A stretch of DNA of 64,000 nt. Origin: Zeugodacus cucurbitae (taxonomy: Eukaryota > Arthropoda > Insecta > Diptera > Tephritidae). The position numbers and the translations under genes were made by a program. Under the pieces are notes generated by a model. It saw only the letters and a program-made list of their open reading frames with translations, was not told where the DNA came from and made no database searches. How positions within the stretch are numbered: the stretch's first letter is position 1; each line of letters starts with the position of its first letter. Below are positions 22,585-33,796 of this stretch, piece by piece. The stretch is from assembly GCF_028554725.1 (NCBI RefSeq), contig NC_071670.1, forward strand, positions 57,566,501-57,630,500, written 5' to 3'.

Positions 22585-25500
22585 ATATGGATATATGTAC
22601 ATAGTGGTATAATTAATTCAACATCTGAAGAAGGATTCTATAAAAATGTCGTTTTAGGATTAGATATTCCCGATCTACGTCAATACAATACACAATATTG
22701 ATTTGCTTGATAACAGTGAATTGAGAATATAGAATGCATCACTTGGACTAATTAAATTGTTGCTTCTGCTTTCCCACATATCACAAATGGAAGAAGTTGC
22801 GCATTTTAATGTGATTTTTAGTGGCTGCTGTTGACGTACTTTTGTGTGAAAATGATTGACATTTTACGAGTTTATCACATAAGCGGGTGTTAATTTAATT
22901 GTTGGCTGCCTCATTGTCTTCATCTGTAAAGTTCAGCTGTCATTTCGATGTAATAATTTCAACAATTCCAATTAGTTAGCCTCCTTCATTGTGCGAGTAT
23001 TGTCGAATGACAGCTGCGCTTTTTGCTTTCTCATTAGTTTTTGTTTGAGTGTCTCTAACAACAAAACAAGAATTTGTGGTTTCATTGTATGTGGAAGAAT
23101 TTGCATGTAGGCGTATTTGACATTTGAATATCTGCATATAAATTAGTACCCCACATGAGATTGCTTCAGGACCACTTTATACTACATATATTTATTTTCT
23201 AAAATGAAACTAATTTTGATCGAACAGGGTCTTATTTAAGATTTTAGGTCAGTACGGGAGTTAGACCTTTAAGTCATTTCTTTAAATATGATTTTTGAGA
23301 ATTGAAAGTGTGTTTAACAGACGGGCTTAAATGAAATAGTATAATATGTCACGAAGGTTATACAACCTGATAAAGAACTATATACAATATAAAATTTAAT
23401 TAATGCTTCAAATTTACTCCGCACTGTGTCTCCTCTAGCTTTATATTCACTATGTCCCTATGTGACACGTTTCTGAAAGCTGAAATGTGGTTGAAAAGTG
23501 AAAAACGAAAACAGCAGGATATCAAAAATAAATTAAACCAGGCAATGTATACTAAACTTTTAAGCTTGGAAAAGGAAAAGCAATAAATATGGCAATGAAT
23601 TTTCCACTAGGAGTACTGTACTGTTGACAAGCTTTCACATTACAGCTTTGTGTAATTAATAAATATTAATAAAATCATTCAGTATTGCATAATTCTAAAG
23701 GTAATTTTTTTGTTTATATCTGCTTTTCAATTTAAAGCTTTTTGTGCGATTGTGTAGGCCTCTCATAACCCACCCCTCCTTGAGCAGGTAAAAGTTAAAA
23801 TAAACAGCAAGGCAATGGATGTGTGTTTGTAATTTGGCATTCCGTCATTCGTTACTAATATCTTTTGTTGGTATTGTTGTGTAGATAAATAGAAGTAGAC
23901 GACATTCGCCCAAAGCGACAACAAATTTTGGCCTTAAAATATTTTTTATTTACACATCTTTGAATTGCGTTGCTTCCCACCTGCCACTGCGGAATTTTCT
24001 TAGGCAAATATTTGTATAAGCCTAAATTTGGCCGAAATTCTGTCAACGGCGTTGTGTGAATTCTTTAAAATTTATGTGTGCTTTTATTTGAATAAGGTGA
24101 AAAATCTCAATGAAATTGTCTCAAGTGTTGATGGTTTCGCTTTTGGCCATGTACATATTTACTTCATTATGAACCCTGCGAGTGCACAGGGCTTCAAATT
24201 GCTTACATATCCGTAGTGATCCCAAAATCGAGACCGATGTTTATTTTGAAGCAAAATACCAATTCTACCCAAAAATAGTATTGAAAAATTGGAATATCGT
24301 TCTATCACCCTCATTGCCTGTTATGTGGAATCATAAAATAAAAGTTTTTTCTGTTAAACGATACAAACTTGCCAGCCGGTCTATTATATGTATGTACAAC
24401 TACAATACAGTAATATTTCCGTAAAGCACCTATATTTACAAAATGCATATATTAATTTAATTTGGCTTACTTGAAATTTAATGGAGCTCTTTTATTATTC
24501 ATCACTGTGGCGAGTTGCAATACGCGTAAATTAGTTACATTCGGTGATATGCAGTTTACCAAATGTATTTACCTAGTTTCACCGTGATATATTATACCCA
24601 AATATATATTATCCTGGCCAAGGACTTCTACATACACTCTCATTAACATAATTGTAGCAAGTAAATTGTGTGCTGAGCACCAACAACTCTTAATTATTGC
24701 AACCAACTAGATGCACAGTTAGTAGGAAGCATAATAAAGTGACCTTTGGTGCTGTTTATTGGTGCTGAAATTTTATTACCTCAAAATATGGAAATTTTAG
24801 TCAAATTGTAACAATTTCAACTTACTCATTTAATAATTATGTTAACTGCAATGCGAATTATATGCGCACCTAAAATTAGTCAGCCTTAAGTAATATTCTT
24901 GTATAGTAAATGTATTCGATGAATTTTGCGAATTGTTAAAATATCCAGAAATATATATTCCTCCTCATTTGTAAATAGTATAAAAAACGAACAATATTCA
25001 TTCGTATAGTGTGTTCTTTTAGAGGTAAGGGACTTGAGTGGAAATTAAAGTATAGAACATTTACTAAAATACTCAATGTACATATTGGTCTGACTGAGTC
25101 AGAAATGTGACACAGTGATGTCTGAGTTATGGTTGGTTAGTTTTCAAAAAACTCAAGTTTAAAGAATACAATTGTAGGATTTATAAATGCATGATGCAAA
25201 GCTTTAAAATCATATTAGGCTATGTTAGCTTCTTGATAAGTATTGTGATTTTTAGTGGAAACTTCAACTTCTTTGGAATACCTATATACATATGTGTTCC
25301 CTTGTTTGTTCAACCGAAACATATAAACTGATACCAATAAGAAGTTAAAAACAGAGAAATTCCACTTAATCGTAGTATCCACATATTTGTTGAATGGTTG
25401 TGTGATAAATTTAATTATTCACAAGTGAGTTTGTATCTATCAAGTGCTTTTGCTTTTGTCGCGAATTCAGTTTCTGCCAAATAGCAATTAGTGGCCAGCC

Positions 25501-26830
25501 AAGTGTTCATAACATGCAGATAAAGTGGTGAAATATTCGGTTACCTTGTGGCTATGCTGCCACAGAATATTCTGATCGCCAAGTGAATATTCTGGTGCAG
25601 ATAGTTGACGTTCTTCATTGAAGACGATAGTGTGTGCAAAAGTCAGACATGCATATATGTATTTATCTTCATGCTCCATCGCTCGCACACAAGCGCATCT
25701 TCATTCATTATGGTATTGTATGTTAACATATTCTTTGTATGTACTATGTACTCATGCCTTTTAACTGCTTTTGGTTCTGGAAAAATTTGTGTGTGGACTT
25801 TTGCGAATTCACTCCGGAAATTGCTTTTATTATGTAAGTTTGGCTAGAGTAAAGTTTGGTAGTATATATAATTGCCACAATTGGTGGGAGAATATTTTCA
25901 CTGGCATATAGATATTTATGTATATTTTGTTTTCAAATGTGTGAACATTAATTTAATTATAGGAAATGGTGCGTTTGTGGGTAATAGTTTCAGCCTTATT
26001 CAGGTATATGTATAAAACTTATAAAATAAGGTCTACAAATCATGAAATGCATACTCATGCCGAAAGTTTCCAATAAACCCCAGAAATATGCAATATATTT
26101 GAGTAATTTCAGGTTTATGAGACGAAAGTGAGAAATATTTCCTTATTGAAATAATTCAGTTTTAAAAAGAGGTTGCTAGTTAACAGCAAAAAGTCTCAAA
26201 ACTTCGTAAATCGATAAGTATCCATACAGAAACTCTTAGAACAGGAACCAGAAGAAAGAGTGTAGAAAAAAGAAAATGATGAACAAATTAAAAACCGGCC
26301 GTACTCTGTGATGGCTTGTTATTCTTCCAAATACGGTTTTATCAACGCTTCTATTGGTTATGTATGGCCTTAAAGGCAATTGTACAACCCTTCTAGCGTA
26401 ACACTCTCTCCCAGCACGACCAGTGCGTATACGCAACTATTAACATACAGAATAGCAGCGGCATGATTGCGTGTAAATGATGGACGGATGTGTCTAACCA
26501 ATACTCACTTTACGAAATAAGTGATATAAGATGAGTAATGTAAAGAAAAAGAAAAACTATTGAACTTCCACAGAAGCCCATTGATTGTTTGGTATGTGGT
26601 TTTTCTCAATCAGACTGAATCACTCTTACCATCACGCCTCTGAAATGTCTACCAACAAATGTAATGACTTGTGTGTGGAAATGTGTCTAAAGTAGCATTT
26701 GTACAAACATGCTTGTTCATATATATACAAATTTACACATCACAACTTACATTAGCTAGATTCTTGAATGTGCGCTGAAAATAATATTAATGTCAAATAA
26801 TGCAGCTAGAAAATCTTATACTCATACATA
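22585..26830. repeat. Tandem duplication, unit 1
   Basis: Collinear similarity with 29025-33360 through many landmarks: AGGATTAGATATTC (22655 / 29089), ATAGAATGCATCA (22730 / 29262), ACATAAGCGGGTGTTAATTT (22877 / 29410), AGAAGTAGAC (23890 / 30107), TTGAAATTTAATG (24472 / 30650), GCGAATTCACTCCGGAAATT (25803 / 31732), GTCAAATAATGCAG/GTCAAATAATACAG (26790 / 33322). Open frames are not conserved between the units, so it appears non-coding. Confidence 0.8.
26420..26437 (-). promoter_or_regulatory. 18-bp dispersed motif, site 3
   Basis: Minus-strand GTTGCGTATACGCACTGG. It lies in duplication unit 1; the aligned position in unit 2 (about 32235-32250) has lost the core. Confidence 0.5.
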
Positions 26831-27008
26831 TTTAGAGGGTTTAATTTTCCTTCATACAATTTTGTATTTTTCAGGAAGATGAGGTGTTGAAGGTTTGAAT
26901 ACTCAATGTAGGATATGAAGTATTCATAATACATCGGAGCTATAAGAACAATTTATGATAAGTTGGGTACGCTCAATCAAATCAAAAGAATATGGAATGC
27001 GATCATTC

Positions 27009-28074
27009 TTTTTATACTCTCGCAACAAAGTTGTTAGCAACAAAGTTGCAAGAGAGTATTATAGTTTTGTTCACATAACGGTTGTTTGTAACACCCAAAC
27101 CGAAACGAGTTAGATATAGGGTTATATATACCAAAGTGATCAGGGTGAAGAGTGGAGTTCAAATCCGAATGTCTGTCTGTCCGTCCGTCCGTCTGTGCAA
27201 GCTGTAACTCGAGCAAAAATTAAGATATCTTGATGAAACTTGGCACACTTATTTCTTGGCACCATAGGAAGGTTGCTTTCGAAAATCGGAGCAAAATCGG
27301 ACCACTGCCACGCCCACAAAATGTCGAAAACCGAAAACACAGAAAGTGCCATAACTAAGCCATAAATAAAGCTATGGAAATAAAATTTGTTATGAAGGAT
27401 CGCACTATGAAGGGGCATATTTGGATGTAACTTTTTTGGAGAAGTGGGCGTGGTCCCGCCCCCAAATAGGATTTTTGTACATATCTCGGAAACCAATAGA
27501 GCTATATAAGCCAAACTTTCTGCAGTTGTTTTTTTAGCCACTTCTTAATACAGTCCAAATAGGAAAGACATCGGATAATAACCACGCCCACCTCCCATAC
27601 AAAGGTTAGGTTGAAAATTACTAAAAGTGGGTTAACTCACTAACGAAAAACGTCAGAAACACTAAATTTCACATAAGAAATGGCAGATGGAAGCTGCATT
27701 CAGAAAGCTGCACTCGCCCACTTATGGGTCAAAAACCATATCTCAGGAACTACTCGACCGATTTCAATGAAACTTGGTTTGTAATAGTTTCCTTACATCT
27801 CAATGATATGTTGTGAAAATAGGTCAAATCGCTTCACAACCACGCCTACTTTCTATATACCAAAACTTTGAAGACGATATGAATCGTTTACATTACAATA
27901 TATAAAGTAAGCACTAGTGAAGATATCGGTGCAGAACTTTGCACAAATACTATGTTTATAGTGTGGCAGCCCCATTCTAAAAATCGCCGGACCATAGGTT
28001 TTTAAGGCCCCATACCTCGGTGCTTCTAACCTAATATTATGGTTTCCAACTTTCAATGAACTTTATACAATATA
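27009..28074 (-). mobile_element. mini-me-like repeat, copy C (interrupted)
   Basis: It begins TTTTTATACTCTCGCAACAA and carries (GTCY)n at about 27168-27198 and the interior shared with A, D and F. It is cut at 28074 by the long-TIR element; the remaining end is not found on the far side. A 133-codon open frame (27140-27541) is the longest in the family but has no known domain. It sits exactly between the two units of the tandem duplication. Confidence 0.75.
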
Positions 28075-28343
28075 TGGGGCATTCTCTAGAAAAAAAGCCA
28101 CTTGAAAAAAATAGTTCTTTATTTTCTTTGGCAATTATATATCTTATAGTACATGTAAAACCTAAAATAAAACATATGGTTTTAGGTCTGTGTAACGCGG
28201 GGTTGCCATATTATAAGGGGCCAAAGTTTTTTGTAAAAAAATTTTCGAACCGCCATAACTTTAAAACTAATGAACAGATTTTAAAACACCGTGTGACTTT
28301 TTTGTACAGAATTTCTCAAACTTTAAAACTGTGTATCGTAAAT
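28075..28343 (+). repeat. Left inverted arm
   Basis: Matches 28754-29022 on the opposite strand with only a handful of differences, mostly in A/T runs. Confidence 0.85.
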
Positions 28344-28753
28344 TATCACGTACTTGAATCTAATCTACGTAATAATTAAAAAAAAAGCAAAAACAAAAAA
28401 AAACAAACGAAAAATAATTAAAAATTTGGAAAATACAAAAAAATTAAAATAAACATTAAAAAATAAAAAAAAGGGATTAAATGTCTGCTACGTCCACGTC
28501 GTTAATCCTGGGTTACGCTAAATTCTGATAATAATAGTGCATAAATCAATGATTTTTTATCATGTTCTGAGTTGGTTTTTTATTTGTAGCTCATACAAAT
28601 ATTGCTGTCCGAAAATTCCCTTTGGGGGATAAAAAGGTGATGAAATAAGGAACATTTTAAGATATTTTCGAAAAAAATCTAAGGGGCATAAGTTGTAAGA
28701 AATTCCAAAAAAAAAATTTAATTTTTTGCTATGAAATATTAATTTTAAAAATT

Positions 28754-29022
28754 TTTACGATACACAGTTTTAAAGTTTGAGAAATTCTGTACAAAAAAGT
28801 CACACGGTGTTTTAAAATCTGTTCATTAGTTTTAAAGTTATGGCGGTTCGAAATTTTTTTTACAAAAAACTTTGGCCCCTTATAATATGGCAACCCCGCG
28901 TTACACAGACCTAAAACCATATGTTTTATTTTAGGTTTTACATGTACTATAAGATATATAATTGCCAAAGAAAATAAAGAACTATTTTTTTTCAAGTGGC
29001 TTTTTTTCCAGAGAATGCCCCA
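28754..29022 (-). repeat. Right inverted arm
   Basis: Inverted copy of 28075-28343. The arms could pair into a long hairpin if transcribed through. Confidence 0.85.
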
Positions 29023-29024
29023 TA

Positions 29025-32000
29025 TACAAAGTAGTATACTTTAACAGTTGCTGAAGTGTTCTATAAGAAAATCGTTTAAAAACTTTTTAGGATTAGATAT
29101 TCTCGATCTATGTCTTAACTTGAACCCTCGGTTGCGAATATAAACAAACGTATGTTGTAAGTAGTAATAAAATGCTTTTATACACTAAGCTCTATATTAC
29201 TATGTGTTCTTACACAGATGACGATCACATAGATGTGCTGAATAACAGTGAAGAAGGAATATAGAATGCATCATTTGGACTAATTAAATTGTTGATTCTG
29301 CTTTCCCACATATCACAAATTGGACAAGCTCTGCATTTTAATGTGATTTTTTGTGGCTGTGGCTGTTGACGTACATTTGATTGAAGTGATTGACAGTTTA
29401 CGAGTTTTTCACATAAGCGGGTGTTAATTTAATTGTTTGCTGTCTCATAGTCTTCATCTGTTAAGCTCAGTTGTCATTTCGATGTAATAATTTCAACAAT
29501 TCCAATTAGTTTGCCTCCCTCATTGTGCGAGTATTCTCGGATGACAGGTGAGCTTTTTGCTTTCTCATTGGTTTTTGTTTGAGGCTCCCCAACAAAATTA
29601 CATGTACTTGGGATCTCTTTGTGTGTGGGAGAATTTGCATTTAGGCGCATTTGCTGTTTAAATATCTGCATATGTATTAGTACCCCGGTAGGAAATTGCA
29701 GATTATTTTTTTATGGAATAAAAATATATAAGGAATTTAAATTTTACTGATTTTTATAATGAATTTTGGATGATTACTGTATTTATATCCATGAAGTAAT
29801 CCTGATATAGATAAAAAAAAATTCTCCATTTAGAATTTCTTTAATATGTCAAGAAAACACGGCCCAAATAGTATTCCTAAATATGTATACATATGTTAAA
29901 GAAAAATCAAAATTAATAAACCACTCAGCATATTAAAGGTAATATATAAACCGTACATACATATCTTTTCAATTTAGATTTTTTGTATTTTTTTTTTTTG
30001 AACAGGTAAAATTTAAATTAAACAACAGAGCAACGGAAGTGTGTTTGTAGTTCGCCATTCCGTCATTTGTAATTAATGTCCTTTGTTGGCATTGTTGTAT
30101 AGAAGAATAGAAGTAGACCACATTCGCCTGAAGCGACAAAAAATTTGGAAAGTTGGAATGTAAAATATTTTTTGTTTACCCATCTTTGAATTGGAATGTT
30201 TCCTACCCCCCACTTGCAAAATTTCTTAGACAAACATTTGTATAAGCTTAAACTTGACCGAAATTCTGTCCGTGAAATGTCTCAAGGAAATTTTTTCAAG
30301 TGTTTAGATTTCGTTTTTGCCCGTATAATTTATTATGAGTCCAGAATGTGAATAGGGTCTTTCTCTTAAAGATATCAAGACATCGTTACTGAAAGTAATC
30401 GCCGATGCTAAAGCTTAGGTAGAAGCAAAATATCAATCCAACTCAAAAATAATATAGAAAAGTTGGAAGATCACTATAATCGTTTAATCACTCCTATTGG
30501 GCATTATGTAGAATAATAAATTTATTTTTTCCCCGTTAAACGATACAAGCTTCTCAGCGATCTATTATATATACAATTTGAATACTATTAATAGTAATAT
30601 TTCAGGAAAGCACCTCTATTTACAAAATATATTAATGTAATTTGGCTCACTTGAAATTTAATGAAGTTATTTTATTATTCAACACTGTAGCGAGTTGCAT
30701 TTACGCATAAATTAGTTACATTCGTTGATTTGCAGTTTACCATATATATTTCACCATATATATTACACCCAAATATATATTACTCTGAACAAGGACTTCT
30801 ACATACACTCTCATTAACATAATAGCAGCAAAAAAATTGTGTGCCGAGCACCAACAATTCTTAATTATTGCAACTAGCTAGATCCACAGATAGTAGGAAG
30901 CTTATCATTAAGTGACCTTTGGTGTTGCTGAAATTTTATTACCTCGAAATATGGAAATTTTAGTCAAATTGCAACATTTTCAACTAACTCATTTGAAAAT
31001 TATGTTAACTGATGTGCGAATGAAAAGCGCACCTAAAATTAGTTAGCCGTGTTATATGAAAACTGTACGATTTGGTATTGCGAATTGTAAAAATATCAAG
31101 AATTACATCACGAATTATATTACACTGTGAATGCAATGTACCCTTTATTTAGATATACTCACTCATTACACTCATAATAAAAATACTCTTTTCTACCGCA
31201 ATTGAACAGCTCTTTTCCAAATAACACAATCCTCGGTTGCATAAATACACCCATATGTGAGCACTCGTTTATCAAATAGAAACCCAGGAAGGTCAAATAC
31301 AATGCATTACTTAATCGTAAACTAGAATTCTTCACCTATTCAGAGAATATAGCTATCATATGATATATTCAATTAACCGATTGTCTGCTTCTGTCTTCAA
31401 GATCACGCTTTTGTCGCGAATTCGGTTGCTAGCAAATAACAATTAGTTCATAACTCTGAGATAAAGTTTTGAAATATTTGGTTACCTTGCGGTACAATAT
31501 ATTCTGGTTCAGACAGTTTTGGCTCTTCATTGAAGGTGATAGTGTGTGCACAACTTACACATGCATATATGCATTTAACTTTACGCCACAACAGATTTGC
31601 ACACACACGCATCACATCTACTTTTATTATAGTGTTGTACTCGTATGTTAGCATGCCTGTTTGATGTAGTAGATGTACACTCTTGTCTTTTGACTGCTTC
31701 AGTGGGTATGTTAAAATTTGTGTGAGGACTTTGCGAATTCACTCCGGAAATTGCTTTTCTTATGTAAGTTTGCCTCGAGTAAAGTTTGATAATATCTTTA
31801 ATTGCCACACTTGGTGGGTGGAATATTTTCCCTGGGAATACAATATATGTACATTTTGTTGCATATGTGGGAGTTTTAATTTAATTATAGGAAATGGTGC
31901 ATTCGTGGTAATAGTTTTCACCCTTATTCAGGCATATAAAACTTATAAAATAAAGAGTATACTCATGCCGAAGCACTTCAAATATCCCGAATACATCCAA

Positions 32001-33360
32001 GCAACTCCAGAAATATACAATATATTTAAGCAAAATAAATTTTCGGGTATAAGGAATGAAATTGAGGCATATTTTCCTAATGAAATAATATGATTCTATA
32101 GTGGGGTATATATTTAGTTAACAGTAAAAATTTCTCAACATTTGGTACATCTTCAAGCAATAAAAAAAAAACCATAGAGAAACTTATCACAGCAGAAATC
32201 AGAAGAAAAAATATTTATGATTAGACGCACGACCCTTTCGTAAACACAACTACAGCAAAGGGTACAATGACGTTTATCTCACCGACATACCGTGTCTCAC
32301 GTAAATGACGGATGGACATATTTGACAAGCACTCACATTACGAAATCAATGCCATATGAAGGATGAAAGAAAGGAAACTAAAAACTATTAAACTGCTAAA
32401 TTAGCTTCAATAACCTATTCTGGATGCGTGTATGAAATGTTATACACTTGTCTCTTGATGGGTTTGTATGTGGCTTTAATCATTCAGATTGAATGATTGA
32501 CCCATAAAGAATTAGGCAATTTTCGTAATTTCTTTTTAAGAAAGTACTCGATTGAATGTTTTGAAGTTTTGTGGACATAATAAGGAATATTTATATTTTA
32601 AATTTAATTTTTTTTTTACAAAAATATTGAAAACTAACCATAACTCAGTTAGTTGTCTTGGGTAGTGCCAAAAAAAGTTCCCCCACTGCTGACATGATTC
32701 CGGCTATATCAGTAGCTGAAGCAAAAAAATTCAAAAAGGTTATTAAAGTTGAAGGTATTTCCTATACAAGACCTACGATTTTTGAAAAATGTCAAAAATT
32801 TACGAAATGGCGTAGTTCTGAAAAAAAAACAAAATTTTTCTGGTAAAAAATGGTCGCTTTTTCAATGCCAAAATGACAATTCACAATTCACATTGGATTC
32901 AACCAATCAAAAAGAGTAAATATATTGAATAACGCTCAATTTAAATTTGAAGTCGATCGGTCAATTTCTCGTTGAGTTATGATGTCAGCAATTTTGAGAA
33001 ATGTCGTTTCGAGAAAAACGCGTTTAAAGTTTCAACTATAGTTATCAATTTTAGGAAGCTGTCATTCAAAAACTATACAAGATATGACCATACCGCTCAC
33101 ACAGGATATTTTTGAAAGTATAAACTATAGAATAAGCAAATAATAAAAAAAATCGATTTTTTGAAAATGTCACACTGGTATGTTCAGAGGGCATGGGAGG
33201 GTTAATATTGTAACCACCAAATGGAAAACACTGAAATGGCTAAAAATGTTTACATAAACTTTTATACATCAAAACTTATATTGGTTTGCCTCTTGGATGT
33301 GCACTCGGCGAAATATGAAAGTCAAATAATACAGCAAATCGAGTAAACAATCATACAAAT
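29025..33360. repeat. Tandem duplication, unit 2
   Basis: Diverged copy of 22585-26830 in the same orientation, interrupted by a TTAA-type element at about 32500-33205. Unit 1 has no counterpart to that insertion, so it came after the duplication. A 136-codon frame (31683-32093) exists here only and is broken in unit 1. Confidence 0.8.
32500..33205. mobile_element. TTAA-type element, copy 4
   Basis: The interior shares the GAGAAAAACGCGTTTAAAG block (33011-33030), the GTTGAGTTATGATGTCAGC region and the AAAATCGATTTTTTGAAAA block with copy 1. TTAA lies at 33202-33205. The left terminus is not sharply defined, and the terminal sequence differs from the copy 1 TIR, so this may be a subfamily. Confidence 0.55.
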
Positions 33361-33796
33361 GTTTTTATAAATATATATGCACATATATGTTTACATTTCT
33401 CCTCTAGAAGTATATCAAGGACAAAAAGTTAAAAACTTAGCAAAAAGTTGTATTACCCAATGGACATACCACGAAATGGGCAACTGACAAGACAAAAATT
33501 GTATTACAAATGTATGCGTGAAGTGAGGAGTGGAGAGTTAAGTAGAAAGGATATGAGACGCAAGGATATGTGAATATTACTCAGAAATAAAACAGAGAAT
33601 TTAATGTTGCCCTCATACATTTCTGGTACTAACTTACAAGTACTATCTTACAACTCACACATATGTATTTTAAATCCGCATTTGCATAATCAACGAGTTA
33701 ATGTCACGTTTCAATGAGCGCTTAGCAGGTAATAGCGCTATAAAAAGACATGGCCAACATGTTACCAGCTGTTACATAAGTTGGCTCTTATTTATA
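33361..33796. other. Short gene-free interval
   Basis: Unique DNA between the duplication and the Tigger-type transposon; nothing recognised. Confidence 0.4.

Larger units (their letters stand above)
28075..29022. mobile_element. 948-bp element with 269-bp inverted arms
   Basis: The ends TGGGGCATTCTCT and AGAGAATGCCCCA start arms that are near-identical over about 269 bases. TATA/TA flanks both ends. The 410-bp centre is A-rich and non-coding. Both arms read in opposite directions give the same peptide (107- and 88-codon frames at 28056-28379 and 28729-28995), an artefact of the symmetry. It is a foldback-like or long-TIR MITE of unassigned family. Confidence 0.8.

Noticed and set aside
27100..27170. 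tRNA-like B box (GTTCAAATCC) in the mini-me repeats, suggesting a SINE
   Set aside because: No A box at a suitable distance, no tRNA fold and no A-rich or short-repeat 3' tail; the inverted termini argue for a DNA-type element.
28056..28995. Two open frames (107 and 88 codons) encoding the same peptide on opposite strands
   Set aside because: They lie in the two inverted arms of the 948-bp element, so the identity is a consequence of the palindrome, not a gene pair.
31683..32093. 136-codon open frame
   Set aside because: The homologous stretch in duplication unit 1 is not open, and there is no recognisable domain or codon-level conservation.
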